Assembly: GCF_004343035.1 (NCBI RefSeq)
Contig: NZ_SMCQ01000015.1
Location: forward strand, 1-64,000
Length of the DNA: 64,000 bases
Source: Longibaculum muris
Lineage (GTDB): Bacteria > Bacillota_I > Bacilli_A > Erysipelotrichales > Coprobacillaceae
Reading direction: 5' to 3'
The translations under genes and the position numbers were made by a program. Below are positions 1-7,155 of the stretch, piece after piece. How positions within the stretch are numbered: the first letter of the stretch is position 1; the number at the start of each line of letters is the position of its first letter. The notes under the pieces were generated by a model that had not been told where the DNA came from, did no database searches, and was given only the letters and a program-made list of their open reading frames with translations.

Positions 1-2
1 AT

Positions 3-494
3 AAAGAGAAAGAAAAAGTAACAGAAAAAAACAGATACAAATCAATACACTTTATCAAAGATGATGAAGGAAATTATATATGTCCAGCTGGACATGCATT
101 TGAACTAGAAAAGGAGACAATCGATAGACAAGGAGAATATGAAAGAATAAATAAACATTATGTAAACAGACATTGTGAAGGTTGCCCATTGAGAAGCAAA
201 TGCACCAAAGCAAAAAATGGGAGAACATTGGTACATTGTGATAAGCTGGAAGAATATCATCAAGAGGCAAGAAGCAACGTGACAAGTGATGAAGGTATCA
301 AGCTGATGAAGAAACGAAGCAATGAGTCAGAGGGGACATTTGGAGATTTAAAATATAATCAGAAATATGACAGATTACGTCGGCGAGGAGAAGCTGGAGT
401 AAAATTAGAGATATATTTAATAGCGATAGGAGAAAACCTAAGGAAATATCACCGAAATAAAATGAAAGAAAAAGAAAAGAAACAAATAAACTAA
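3..494 (+). CDS. IS1182-type transposase, C-terminal part (5' end outside window)
   Basis: The reading frame is open from the window edge to a TAA at 492-494, so only the last ~163 residues are visible. The segment carries the zinc-ribbon-like cysteines of DDE_Tnp_1_6 proteins (CPAGHAF near the start, then HCEGCPLRSKC) and the family's late signature SEGTFGDLK, followed by a helix with YLIAIGENLRK. In the IS1182 family this region lies behind the DDE catalytic core and holds its final acidic residue. Whether the upstream part is intact cannot be seen, so this may be a complete element or a fragment. No terminal inverted repeat could be assigned downstream. Confidence 0.85.
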   Translation, partial: KEKEKVTEKNRYKSIHFIKDDEGNYICPAGHAFELEKETIDRQGEYERINKHYVNRHCEGCPLRSKCTKAKNGRTLVHCDKLEEYHQEARSNVTSDEGIKLMKKRSNESEGTFGDLKYNQKYDRLRRRGEAGVKLEIYLIAIGENLRKYHRNKMKEKEKKQIN

Positions 495-545
495 TAAATT
501 TTTAAAATAAAAGAGGTAGTTCTTTTTAAGTGCGCCAAAAAGAGT

Positions 546-597
546 AAATGAATGAGAAAAAGAAAGAGTAAAAAGGCTAAAATTTTCTCATTCATTT
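546..597. repeat. Long imperfect-loop hairpin behind the IS1182 transposase
   Basis: The arms 546-560 and 583-597 are perfectly complementary over 15 bp (core AATGAATGAGAAAA) around a 22-nt loop. No clear U-run follows, so it is a weak terminator candidate. It could also be part of the element's end. Confidence 0.45.
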
Positions 598-604
598 TAA
601 TTTA

Positions 605-660
605 CAAAAAAAGAGCTGTAACGCTCTAAAATAGTTAAAAAACTACTTACTCGTTACAGC
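605..660 (-). terminator. Terminator of the minus-strand membrane-protein gene
   Basis: Read on the minus strand, GCTGTAACG (652-660) pairs with CGTTACAGC (615-623). A small inner hairpin lies in the loop and a T-rich run corresponds to 605-612. Confidence 0.75.
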
Positions 661-663
661 CTA

Positions 664-1251
664 TTATTCCTGAGGTATTGTTTGATCATTATTGTCATCA
701 AGAGGTTTATCTTCTTGATCGGCAGAATTTGATTCTTGATCATCAGTTTGCTGAGTTGAAGAATCTTGTTGCTGATCTTGTTTTGATTCCTGTAATTGTT
801 GTTGTAATTCTTCAATTTGATTTTGTTGCTTTAAATAATAGTGATAAGCCACATATCCACCAAAACAAACACCCGCAATGATTAACAAACTTAATAAAAA
901 GAGAAAGAATGTAGAAAACCAAGAACGTTTTCTTTTTTCTTTTATAACTTTTGTTTTGACTTTATTCTTTGTCTTTTTCTTTATTTTCTTTTTGACTTTG
1001 GTTTTTGGTTTCTTATAATGCTGAACTACTTTTTGATCTTCTAATTCATGAGAATCATCATGTTTAGGGACTTTTTTCTTTTGTGGAAGGGGCTGTTTTG
1101 TTGTAGGAACAGTTGTTTTTTTATGTGGTTGGTTTATTTGTTTTGTTTTTGGTGTTTGTTGATAATAACTATCATATTTATCTATATGTGATTGATAGAT
1201 ATCATTTGTATCTTCATCTTCATCATTAAAAGTAAATTTCTTTTGACTCAT
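664..1251 (-). CDS. Hypothetical single-pass membrane protein with very basic linker
   Basis: No family is recognised. The ~195-aa protein has an acidic/polar N-terminus, a long Pro/Lys/Thr-rich stretch that becomes almost pure Lys/Arg at residues ~80-110 (KVKKKIKKKTKNK), one strong membrane segment at ~112-139, and a short Gln/Asp/Ser-rich acidic tail of about 55 residues. Positive-inside logic puts the N-terminus in the cytoplasm and the acidic tail outside. I chose ATG 1251 because GGGTGAT at 1256-1262 lies 4 nt upstream; GTG 1260 and ATG 1257 are alternative starts. It is monocistronic and divergent from padR. The basic segment could touch nucleic acid or anionic lipid, but that is a guess. 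Confidence 0.6.
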   Translation of the reverse strand: MSQKKFTFNDEDEDTNDIYQSHIDKYDSYYQQTPKTKQINQPHKKTTVPTTKQPLPQKKKVPKHDDSHELEDQKVVQHYKKPKTKVKKKIKKKTKNKVKTKVIKEKRKRSWFSTFFLFLLSLLIIAGVCFGGYVAYHYYLKQQNQIEELQQQLQESKQDQQQDSSTQQTDDQESNSADQEDKPLDDNNDQTIPQE

Positions 1252-1316
1252 TTTCATCACCCGCTTATAGTATTGACTTTCTTTATGACTTTAGTATTAA
1301 CTTTTATTCGTAATAA

Positions 1317-1365
1317 TTGACTATTTTTATATTTGGTATTAGAATATATTTAGTAATACTAAATA
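1317..1365 (+). promoter_or_regulatory. padR promoter with palindromic operator
   Basis: The -35 is TTGACT (1317-1322) and the -10 is TAGAAT (1340-1345), 17 nt apart. Directly downstream, 1347-1365 is a perfect palindrome (TATTTAGTA-A-TACTAAATA) across the expected start point. This is the position from which a PadR-type repressor would autoregulate. Confidence 0.7.
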
Positions 1366-1381
1366 GAAAAGAGATGATGCT

Positions 1382-1729
1382 ATGAATGCGAAATATGAAA
1401 GACAATTAAAAAAGGGTGTTTTAGAAATTATAGTATTACAGCTTTTATCAAAAGAAAAAATGTATGGTTATCAATTGATTATGACTATGAAAGAATTAAG
1501 TCAAGGCATGTTTGAAATGCGTGAAGGAACGCTATATCCAATTCTATATCGTTTAGAAGATGATGGATTGGTTAAGAGTGAATGGAGTGAACAAAAGGAT
1601 AAAGAAATTTCAAGAAAGTATTATAAAATCACTGAGGATGGTCAAAAGACTTTAATTGAATTGCGGAGTTTATGGCATGATTTTTCAAAAAATGTAAATC
1701 AAATATTGGGGGATAATGATGATGAATAA
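1382..1729 (+). CDS. PadR family transcriptional regulator
   Basis: A 115-aa protein matching PadR winged-helix repressors along its length. It begins with the family's short helix (KGVLEIIVLQLLS), then YGYQL and the wing/turn signature REGTLYPILYRLEDDGL, with a C-terminal helix used for dimerisation. PadR proteins usually repress their own operon and nearby membrane genes, and release DNA on ligand binding; the ligand cannot be told from sequence. It leads an operon with the HAAS/DUF1700-like protein, overlapping that gene's start by a few bases. A perfect palindrome sits between its promoter and start codon. Confidence 0.9.
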   Translation: MNAKYERQLKKGVLEIIVLQLLSKEKMYGYQLIMTMKELSQGMFEMREGTLYPILYRLEDDGLVKSEWSEQKDKEISRKYYKITEDGQKTLIELRSLWHDFSKNVNQILGDNDDE

Positions 1730-2357
1730 AGAACAATATATTAAATTAGTTATGAAAAAATTAGGATGTACAAAGAAAGAAAAAGAAAAAATCAAAGTTG
1801 ATTTGAATAATGATATTGAAATGGCATTGAAAAATGGTGAAACATTTGAAGATATTATGAAAAGAATGGGGACACCTGAAGAATTAGCACAAGAATTTAA
1901 TGATAATTTAGGAGTTGTTTACAAAAAGTCACATAAGAAATTGATTATAGGTATTATTATTGGCGTGGTTGCTGTTATTATTGCTATTGTCTTGTATATT
2001 CAATCACTGATACCTGATATCAATCCATTAGGAACATCAGGATTATATCAAGAAAGTGAAGTACATCAATGGAATGTAGAAGCAATTGGTTATCTTAATC
2101 AAAATGATTATGATTCGCTTCATCAAATGTTAAGTCCAAATTTACGAGATCGATTAGATGATATTTTAAAGGCTAAAAATGATTTAGGGGAACTTGGGAA
2201 TTTTGAAAAAATAACGAGTGAGCAATCTGTTGAAGCTAAACAAAAAGGTGAGTTATTAGTGGCGAGTGAAGTTGTTGCGTTATATGAAAAAAGAAGTGTG
2301 ACTTATACAATTAGTTTTAATGAATCTGGTCAAATGGTTGGCATTTATATGAAATAG
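1722..2357 (+). CDS. HAAS/DUF1700-like membrane protein with DUF3887-like C-terminus
   Basis: Residues ~1-60 resemble the HAAS/DUF1700 helical domain (KEQYIKLVMKKLG, RMGTPEELAQEF) that commonly pairs with PadR repressors. One membrane segment follows (about 72-92). The rest is an extracytoplasmic domain whose start (WNVEAIGYLNQNDYDSL) looks like DUF3887, a small alpha+beta fold. Three ATGs in a row (1716, 1719, 1722) overlap the end of padR; GGGGG at 1708-1712 best fits the second or third. PadR-HAAS pairs are thought to act together in envelope-stress sensing, with HAAS affecting the repressor. That role is inferred from such pairs, not shown here. Confidence 0.7.
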   Translation: MNKEQYIKLVMKKLGCTKKEKEKIKVDLNNDIEMALKNGETFEDIMKRMGTPEELAQEFNDNLGVVYKKSHKKLIIGIIIGVVAVIIAIVLYIQSLIPDINPLGTSGLYQESEVHQWNVEAIGYLNQNDYDSLHQMLSPNLRDRLDDILKAKNDLGELGNFEKITSEQSVEAKQKGELLVASEVVALYEKRSVTYTISFNESGQMVGIYMK

Positions 2358-2368
2358 AAGGAGTATAT

Positions 2369-2632
2369 ATGGTAGAAATCATTTTAGGTATTTTATCTAT
2401 TGCTTTGGGACTTTATTGTTTTATTCAAGGGAAAATTCCTCTGATTAAAAATTATAATGGTGTTAAGGATATCAAAAAACATGTTCGTTTAGAAAGTGGA
2501 GCGGTTATTTTTGTCGGAATGATAATATTGTTTCATGCGTATTTTCATTTCTCATCAGTTATGTTAATGGGAATGATGATTACTGTTGCTGTGCTTTGTT
2601 TAATATTAGAAGTTGTTTTGAAAGCTATTTAA
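2369..2632 (+). CDS. Small membrane protein, unknown function
   Basis: An 87-aa protein with about three hydrophobic helices (residues ~2-20, 47-63, 66-86) and a basic loop (NGVKDIKKHVRLESGA) resembling the loop of small DUF3784-like proteins. GAAGGAG lies 5-6 nt before the ATG, 11 nt after the preceding gene, so it belongs to the PadR operon. It may work with its neighbour at 2661 as a membrane complex. Function is not known. Confidence 0.6.
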   Translation: MVEIILGILSIALGLYCFIQGKIPLIKNYNGVKDIKKHVRLESGAVIFVGMIILFHAYFHFSSVMLMGMMITVAVLCLILEVVLKAI

Positions 2633-2660
2633 AAAATTAATGACTATAAAAGGTGAGACT

Positions 2661-2939
2661 ATGGAAAATATCATATTTTTAGCAATAGGGTTATTGCTGT
2701 TGTTTTATGCTTATCAGTTGATTGTAAAGCATAATATAAAGATAATGCATGATTATCACTATCAAAAAGTAAATGATTCACAAAAGAAAGCTTATCCACA
2801 AGTAGTGGGATTAGGACTTTTTGTTATGGGGGTTGATTATTTTCTTGTTGTTTTGCTTTATATCTTAAGTGGCAAGTTCTCTGCTATTTTGATTCTTTTA
2901 GGAACTGTTTTAGGGATAGGCATCTTGATTTATGGTTAA
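2661..2939 (+). CDS. Small membrane protein, DUF3784-like
   Basis: About 92 aa. There are hydrophobic helices at residues ~3-18, 46-67 and 70-90, and a cytoplasmic loop with YHYQKVNDSQKKAYPQV, a pattern seen in short DUF3784-type proteins. I prefer ATG 2661 to the earlier in-frame ATG 2640 because AGGTGAG (2651-2657) lies just upstream. It is the last gene of the padR transcript or close to it. No catalytic motif is visible. Confidence 0.6.
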   Translation: MENIIFLAIGLLLLFYAYQLIVKHNIKIMHDYHYQKVNDSQKKAYPQVVGLGLFVMGVDYFLVVLLYILSGKFSAILILLGTVLGIGILIYG

Positions 2940-2985
2940 TATCGTTATAATGGAAGTATTATGTAAAAATGGAGGATGAAGTAAG

Positions 2986-3720
2986 ATGACATTATTGCCT
3001 AATTATGTTGATGATTCATGGAAAGAGTTATTGAGTGATGATTTTATAGAAAAATTAAATGTCATAGAAAAAACATTGGATAGGATGCCATTACACGATT
3101 GTGGTTATGCGTATTTTCCTAAAAAAGACAAGATTATGCGTTTTCTTTCGCTTGATCTTCAAAATATCAAATGTATTATTCTTGGCATGGAACCCTATCC
3201 TTCATGGTATATAAATGAAGATGGAAAAATTGAAGGTGTTGCTACAGGAAGAAGTTTTGAAGTAAAAAATGTTAAAAGCTGGCAACAAAAATTTAAACAA
3301 GCATCATTGATAAATATATTAAAAGCTATTGTCTTTAATGAAACAGGTCAAAAGAAAACAATAGCAGAAATCCGTAATGATATTGATAATGGTGATTTCC
3401 AAATGAGTGAACCTCCTGAATGGTTTGATAAACGAGAACAAAGTGGTGTGCTATTCTTAAATGCGACATTAACTGTCAAACCAGATCAGCCAGATTCTCA
3501 TACACAATTATGGGAAGCAGTTATGAATGATGTTATGAAGTATATTGATAAGAAAAATAAAAACGTGAAATGGCTTTTATTTGGAAAAAATGCTAAACAA
3601 AGAGTAATTTTTACAATAGGGGAGAATAATAATCAATATCACTGTTGTCATCCCAGATTGCCGCAATTTGTTGATGAAAATATTTTTAAGAATATTGAAG
3701 AAATAAAATGGAATTTATAG
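2986..3720 (+). CDS. Divergent uracil-DNA glycosylase-like protein
   Basis: A 244-aa protein with the order of family-1 UDG motifs in altered form. The water-activating motif GQDPYH reads GMEPYPSW (from residue ~67), the uracil-binding strand is GVLFLNATLTV with the Asn kept, and the leucine-loop motif HPSPL appears as HPRLP with the His at ~222. The catalytic Asp is replaced by Glu and the motif His by Pro. UNG enzymes remove uracil from DNA; this one may have lower activity or another base specificity. GGAGGATG lies 8 nt before the ATG, and TATAAT at 2946-2951 suggests its own promoter. Confidence 0.65.
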   Translation: MTLLPNYVDDSWKELLSDDFIEKLNVIEKTLDRMPLHDCGYAYFPKKDKIMRFLSLDLQNIKCIILGMEPYPSWYINEDGKIEGVATGRSFEVKNVKSWQQKFKQASLINILKAIVFNETGQKKTIAEIRNDIDNGDFQMSEPPEWFDKREQSGVLFLNATLTVKPDQPDSHTQLWEAVMNDVMKYIDKKNKNVKWLLFGKNAKQRVIFTIGENNNQYHCCHPRLPQFVDENIFKNIEEIKWNL

Positions 3721-3738
3721 ATAGAGAGGAAAATAATT

Positions 3739-4449
3739 ATGATAATAGGGTTAAGTCTTATTTTTGGGATTATGGCTATTTTCTTATTAATGGGAAAAGG
3801 TGGTTTTTTAATCGCGGGTTATAATACTGCAAGTGAAAGCGAAAAAGCACGCTATGATGAAAAGAAATTATGTCGTGTAATGGGAGTAGGGATGATGCTT
3901 ATAGCTTTTGGTTTGCTTGCTACGGCATTTTTTAAAATGATCGGAGTCGTTATTATGCTTATAACAATCGCACTAGCATTGGTTGTTATGTTTGTAGGGA
4001 GTGGACATTGTTATCGTGAGGAATATCAAAAAGAAGTTGCCAAAACCCCTTGGTATAAAAACAGTCAAGTTTATTTTGCAATAATAGGTATATTGATTTC
4101 TATTGGAGTAGGAATCATGATGTTTATAGGGAATATCAATGTGAAGTTTTTAGATCAATCAGTTGTTTTCAAGGCAACTTTATCGAGAACGACTGAAGTT
4201 CTTTATCAAGATATTGAAAAAGTCAGTTATGTTGAAAATTTAGATATCGGTAAGAAAAAAATGGGGATTAATAATATGGCTATTAATGCAGGACGTTTTC
4301 AAAATGATAAGTTTGGTAGATATTTATTATATTGTTATACAAGCTGCAAAGATTATGTTGTTATGGAAACAAAAGATGGAATTGTTGTTGTTAATGATAA
4401 AACAGTAAGTCAAACGAAAGCGCTTTATGAAAAATTAAAAGATAAGTAA
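3739..4449 (+). CDS. DUF3784 membrane protein with PH-like C-terminal domain
   Basis: Residues 1-90 match DUF3784: a first helix, the loop AGYNTASESEKARYDEKKL with KLCR, then two further helices. A fourth helix follows (~110-132). The remaining ~100 residues form a beta-rich stretch ending in a helix (SQTKALYEKLKDK), typical of bacterial PH-like domains on membrane proteins. It lies 18 bp behind the UDG-like gene and is probably cotranscribed, ending at a clear terminator. DUF3784 function is unknown; a membrane scaffold role is only a possibility. Confidence 0.75.
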   Translation: MIIGLSLIFGIMAIFLLMGKGGFLIAGYNTASESEKARYDEKKLCRVMGVGMMLIAFGLLATAFFKMIGVVIMLITIALALVVMFVGSGHCYREEYQKEVAKTPWYKNSQVYFAIIGILISIGVGIMMFIGNINVKFLDQSVVFKATLSRTTEVLYQDIEKVSYVENLDIGKKKMGINNMAINAGRFQNDKFGRYLLYCYTSCKDYVVMETKDGIVVVNDKTVSQTKALYEKLKDK

Positions 4450-4450
4450 A

Positions 4451-4486
4451 AAAGGTATCATGGGATGTGATACCTTTCCTTTTTTG
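4451..4486 (+). terminator. Terminator after the DUF3784 gene
   Basis: AAAGGTATCA (4451-4460) pairs with TGATACCTTT (4468-4477), followed by CCTTTTTT. Confidence 0.9.
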
Positions 4487-4512
4487 AGGGGAGTTAAATA
4501 TTATTATATATA

Positions 4513-4641
4513 TTATTTATTCCAGAAAAAAGATAATAACTTTGAGAAGTGAGCACAATTGAAATAACGTTCACTTTGTACCCAAGATGGGCAATAATTG
4601 CGTTCGCTAGCTAATGCATAATAATCAGATGAGATAAACAT
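4513..4641 (-). CDS. Orphan 42-aa small protein
   Basis: Minus-strand ORF with a near-perfect Shine-Dalgarno (AAAGGAGGA, 4648-4656) placed 6 nt before ATG 4641. A second ATG at 4647 touches the SD and is unlikely to be used. A TATAAT lies at 4687-4692 (minus). The peptide (MFISSDYYALASERNYC..., ending FFWNK) is aromatic-rich with two Cys, weakly basic, and has no signal peptide or clear membrane helix. It is divergent from the PucR regulator. I do not recognise it. The SD strength is the main argument that it is translated. Confidence 0.55.
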   Translation of the reverse strand: MFISSDYYALASERNYCPSWVQSERYFNCAHFSKLLSFFWNK

Positions 4642-4744
4642 AGTCATTCCTCCTTTGAAATATTGTTTCCTTTTTAATACAATTACATTATATAACATAA
4701 TCAAAATAAAAAAAGGGTCTCAAAATATAAAGATAACCCCATTA

Positions 4745-4776
4745 TTTTGTGCGCAGAGCACAAAAAGTGTTATAAT
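4745..4776 (+). promoter_or_regulatory. pucR promoter with palindromic operator over -35
   Basis: TATAAT at 4771-4776 is preceded, 18 nt upstream, by TTGTGC (4747-4752). The -35 lies inside an inverted repeat TTTTGTGC-5 nt-GCACAAAA (4745-4765). A regulator bound there would block this promoter, so autoregulation by the PucR protein is the simple reading. Confidence 0.6.
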
Positions 4777-4801
4777 AAAAAAGAAGGGGGAAGTGATTGT
4801 T

Positions 4802-5956
4802 ATGGGATTTACAATTGAAGATGCTTTGGTCCAAACGCAAACTCAATATCAATTAAAATTATTAGCTGGTAAAAAGGGATGTGCCAATGCGATTAGTTGG
4901 GTTCATTTGATAGAAGATACAACGATTATTAGACAATTATGGGGAAAAGAATTGGTCGTCACAACAGGACTTGGTTTTCAAGAAGCGGGTGATCTATTAG
5001 AGTTGGTTCAATATCTTGTCAAATATCATAGTGTTGGTTTGATTATTAATACAGGTAAATATATTTTTGATATTCCAAGTGATGTTATTGATTATTGTGA
5101 TGAACAAGATTTTCCATTATTGACAACACCATGGAAAGTTCATTTGGCAGATTTAATTAAGGATTTTAGTATGCGTTGTCTTTATTCAGAAAAAGAAGAT
5201 CGACAAGTTGCAACTTATTTTAAAAAGGTTTTTATGAATGCTCAGGATATTGAAGAATCTCGATTAGCATTAACAAGTACATTTGATGTTGATGGTACCT
5301 TTCAAGTATTATCTATTCATATTGAGGATTCTGATCAATGGGATACGATTGAAAGACGACGTATGGCTTTTCAAATTGAATTGTATTTTGAAAAGATTGA
5401 ATGCCCTTATAGTTTCTTTTGGTATGATGGACGTTTTGTATTGGTAGTCAATAATTTAGCTGAAAGTGAATTTGATGAAATTATTAAAAGTATGTGTCAG
5501 CGTGCTAAAAAACGTATGAACAAATATCAAATTCATATTGGTGTTGGAACAATGGTTAAAGATTTTAGAAATATTATTTTAAGTTATAAACGTGCTTTAA
5601 GTGCGACAACTTTAGCAACTCATTTTCAACAGGCCATTCTACATTTTAGAGATATGGGGGTTTATCAAATTCTTTCTTCTATTGAAGATGAACAAATTTT
5701 AAAAGATATGTATCATCGTTTATTAGATCCTTTAATATCTTATGATGAAAAACATCATGGTGAGTTAGAAAAAACACTTTATTATTATTTGGAGTATAAT
5801 GGAAGTCCTCAAATGATGGCAAAACATTTATATACTCATCGTAATACAATTAATTATCGTTTAACAAAGATTAAAGAACTGTTAAATAATCCACTATCTT
5901 CATATAATGATTTATTACCTTATATGTTAGCTTTTTATATCAAAAGAATGTTTTAA
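4802..5956 (+). CDS. PucR/CdaR-family transcriptional regulator
   Basis: A ~384-aa protein with PucR architecture. Residues 1-125 form the PucR N-terminal domain (IEDALVQTQTQYQLKLLAG, ELVVTTGLGF). The middle is a GGDEF-like CdaR fold. The C-terminal helix-turn-helix (residues ~325-370) contains GSPQMMAKHLYTHRNTINYR. Members control purine, sugar-acid or amino-acid catabolic genes in response to metabolites, but no catabolic gene is adjacent. ATG 4802 is chosen because AGAAGGGGG precedes it; an in-frame extension further 5' runs through the promoter and is rejected. The gene downstream starts 33 bp later and may be cotranscribed. Confidence 0.88.
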   Translation: MGFTIEDALVQTQTQYQLKLLAGKKGCANAISWVHLIEDTTIIRQLWGKELVVTTGLGFQEAGDLLELVQYLVKYHSVGLIINTGKYIFDIPSDVIDYCDEQDFPLLTTPWKVHLADLIKDFSMRCLYSEKEDRQVATYFKKVFMNAQDIEESRLALTSTFDVDGTFQVLSIHIEDSDQWDTIERRRMAFQIELYFEKIECPYSFFWYDGRFVLVVNNLAESEFDEIIKSMCQRAKKRMNKYQIHIGVGTMVKDFRNIILSYKRALSATTLATHFQQAILHFRDMGVYQILSSIEDEQILKDMYHRLLDPLISYDEKHHGELEKTLYYYLEYNGSPQMMAKHLYTHRNTINYRLTKIKELLNNPLSSYNDLLPYMLAFYIKRMF

Positions 5957-5989
5957 ATAGGAATATGATTGTTCATTTAGGAGGATGAA

Positions 5990-6475
5990 ATGAAGAAATA
6001 TATCATTAATCCAATCAGTTTATTTATAATTGGATTCCTTTTAGGAATACTATCAAGATTATTGGATATCTATACTCAAAATTTAGGAAATATTTTTTCA
6101 CAAATGGCTATATGGATATTATTTGGTGTTCTTATCTCTATTTATAGTCATACAAAGAAACAAGCAATGATTAATATTTTACCATTTTGTTTAGGAATGC
6201 TAGGCACATATTATAGTGTTGCTTATTTTAACCAAGGCGTTTATAGCAAGACTTTTATTATGGCATGGACATTATTTGCATTGTGTTCTCCAATATTGGC
6301 CTATTTTACTTGGATGACAAAAGAAAAAGGTCTTTTATCTTATATCATCCGTATTGGAATTGTATTGATATCCATTTTATCAAGTCTTATTCTTTTTGAT
6401 GGATTAAGAATATATGATTTTATAATTGATGGGTTATTAATTTATATTTTGTTTTTTAAAAAGATAATACGCTAA
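5990..6475 (+). CDS. Hypothetical polytopic membrane protein
   Basis: A 161-aa protein, almost entirely hydrophobic, with about five membrane helices joined by short loops and a basic tail (FFKKIIR). AGGAGG lies 6 nt before the ATG. The 33-bp gap from pucR has no promoter I can see, so it probably shares that transcript and could be a target of the regulator. No family recognised. Confidence 0.65.
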   Translation: MKKYIINPISLFIIGFLLGILSRLLDIYTQNLGNIFSQMAIWILFGVLISIYSHTKKQAMINILPFCLGMLGTYYSVAYFNQGVYSKTFIMAWTLFALCSPILAYFTWMTKEKGLLSYIIRIGIVLISILSSLILFDGLRIYDFIIDGLLIYILFFKKIIR

Positions 6476-6507
6476 AAACCCTGTTTTAAAAATAAACAGG
6501 GTTTTAA
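6475..6507. terminator. Bidirectional terminator
   Basis: AAAACCCTGTTT pairs with AAACAGGGTTTT with A/T runs on both sides. It can end the plus-strand membrane gene and the minus-strand tRNA operon. Confidence 0.85.
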
Positions 6508-6547
6508 CATAAAAAACTTCCTAATTTATAGGAAATATTATTTCGAA

Positions 6548-6621
6548 TGGAGCGGATGATGGGAATCGAACCCACGTAGTCAGCTTGGAAGGCTGAAGTT
6601 CTACCATTGAACTACATCCGC
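6548..6621 (-). tRNA. tRNA-Gly (UCC), copy 3
   Basis: A 74-nt cloverleaf on the minus strand with acceptor GCGGATG/CATCCGC, anticodon loop with TCC, T-loop GGTTCGATTCC and an encoded CCA end (6548-6550). Last gene of an eight-tRNA operon; its body matches the copy at 6739. Confidence 0.97.
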
Positions 6622-6642
6622 ATAAGAAATATAAAATTTTAA

Positions 6643-6716
6643 TGGAGCGGGTGATGGGAATCGAACCCACGTAGTCAGCTTGGAAGGCTGAAGTTCTACC
6701 ATTGAACTACACCCGC
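6643..6716 (-). tRNA. tRNA-Gly (UCC), copy 2
   Basis: Same as its neighbours except for a paired change in the acceptor stem (GCGGGTG/CACCCGC), which keeps pairing. Anticodon TCC, CCA encoded. Confidence 0.97.
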
Positions 6717-6738
6717 ATAGGGAATATAAAATCTTAAA

Positions 6739-6812
6739 TGGAGCGGATGATGGGAATCGAACCCACGTAGTCAGCTTGGAAGGCTGAAGTTCTACCATTG
6801 AACTACATCCGC
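6739..6812 (-). tRNA. tRNA-Gly (UCC), copy 1
   Basis: A 74-nt cloverleaf with anticodon TCC, acceptor GCGGATG/CATCCGC and encoded CCA. First of three tandem Gly genes about 95-96 bp apart. Confidence 0.97.
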
Positions 6813-6821
6813 ATATTAAGA

Positions 6822-6897
6822 TGGTGACCCGCAGGCGACTCGAACGCCTGACCCTCTGATTAAAAGTCAGATGCTCTACCGACTGAGCTAGCGGGTC
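6822..6897 (-). tRNA. tRNA-Lys (UUU)
   Basis: A 76-nt minus-strand cloverleaf with acceptor GACCCGC/GCGGGTC, anticodon TTT in loop CTTTTAA and encoded CCA. Confidence 0.97.
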
Positions 6898-6904
6898 AAA
6901 TAAT

Positions 6905-6980
6905 TGGCTGGGATACCTGGATTCGAACCAGGGAAATGACAGAGTCAAAGTCTGTTGCCTTACCGCTTGGCTATATCCCA
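6905..6980 (-). tRNA. tRNA-Gln (UUG)
   Basis: A 76-nt minus-strand cloverleaf with acceptor TGGGATA/TATCCCA, anticodon TTG in loop CTTTGAC and encoded CCA. The U1-A72 start is typical of bacterial tRNA-Gln. Confidence 0.97.
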
Positions 6981-6986
6981 ACAAGA

Positions 6987-7070
6987 TGGTGGGGAGGGGC
7001 GGATTCGAACCACCGAACCGAAAGGAACTGAGTTACAGTCAGCCGCGTTTAGCCACTTCGCTACCTCCCC
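6987..7070 (-). tRNA. tRNA-Tyr (GUA)
   Basis: An 84-nt class II tRNA with a long variable arm, anticodon GTA in loop CTGTAAC, acceptor GGGGAGG/CCTCCCC and encoded CCA. Confidence 0.97.
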
Positions 7071-7077
7071 ATCAATA

Positions 7078-7153
<76 letters not shown>

Positions 7154-7155
7154 AA

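Noticed and set aside
55-285. 76-codon minus-strand ORF
   Set aside because: Antisense to the recognisable IS1182 transposase frame.
4655-4801. 5' extension of the PucR reading frame
   Set aside because: The extension crosses the promoter and operator; ATG 4802 has the ribosome site.
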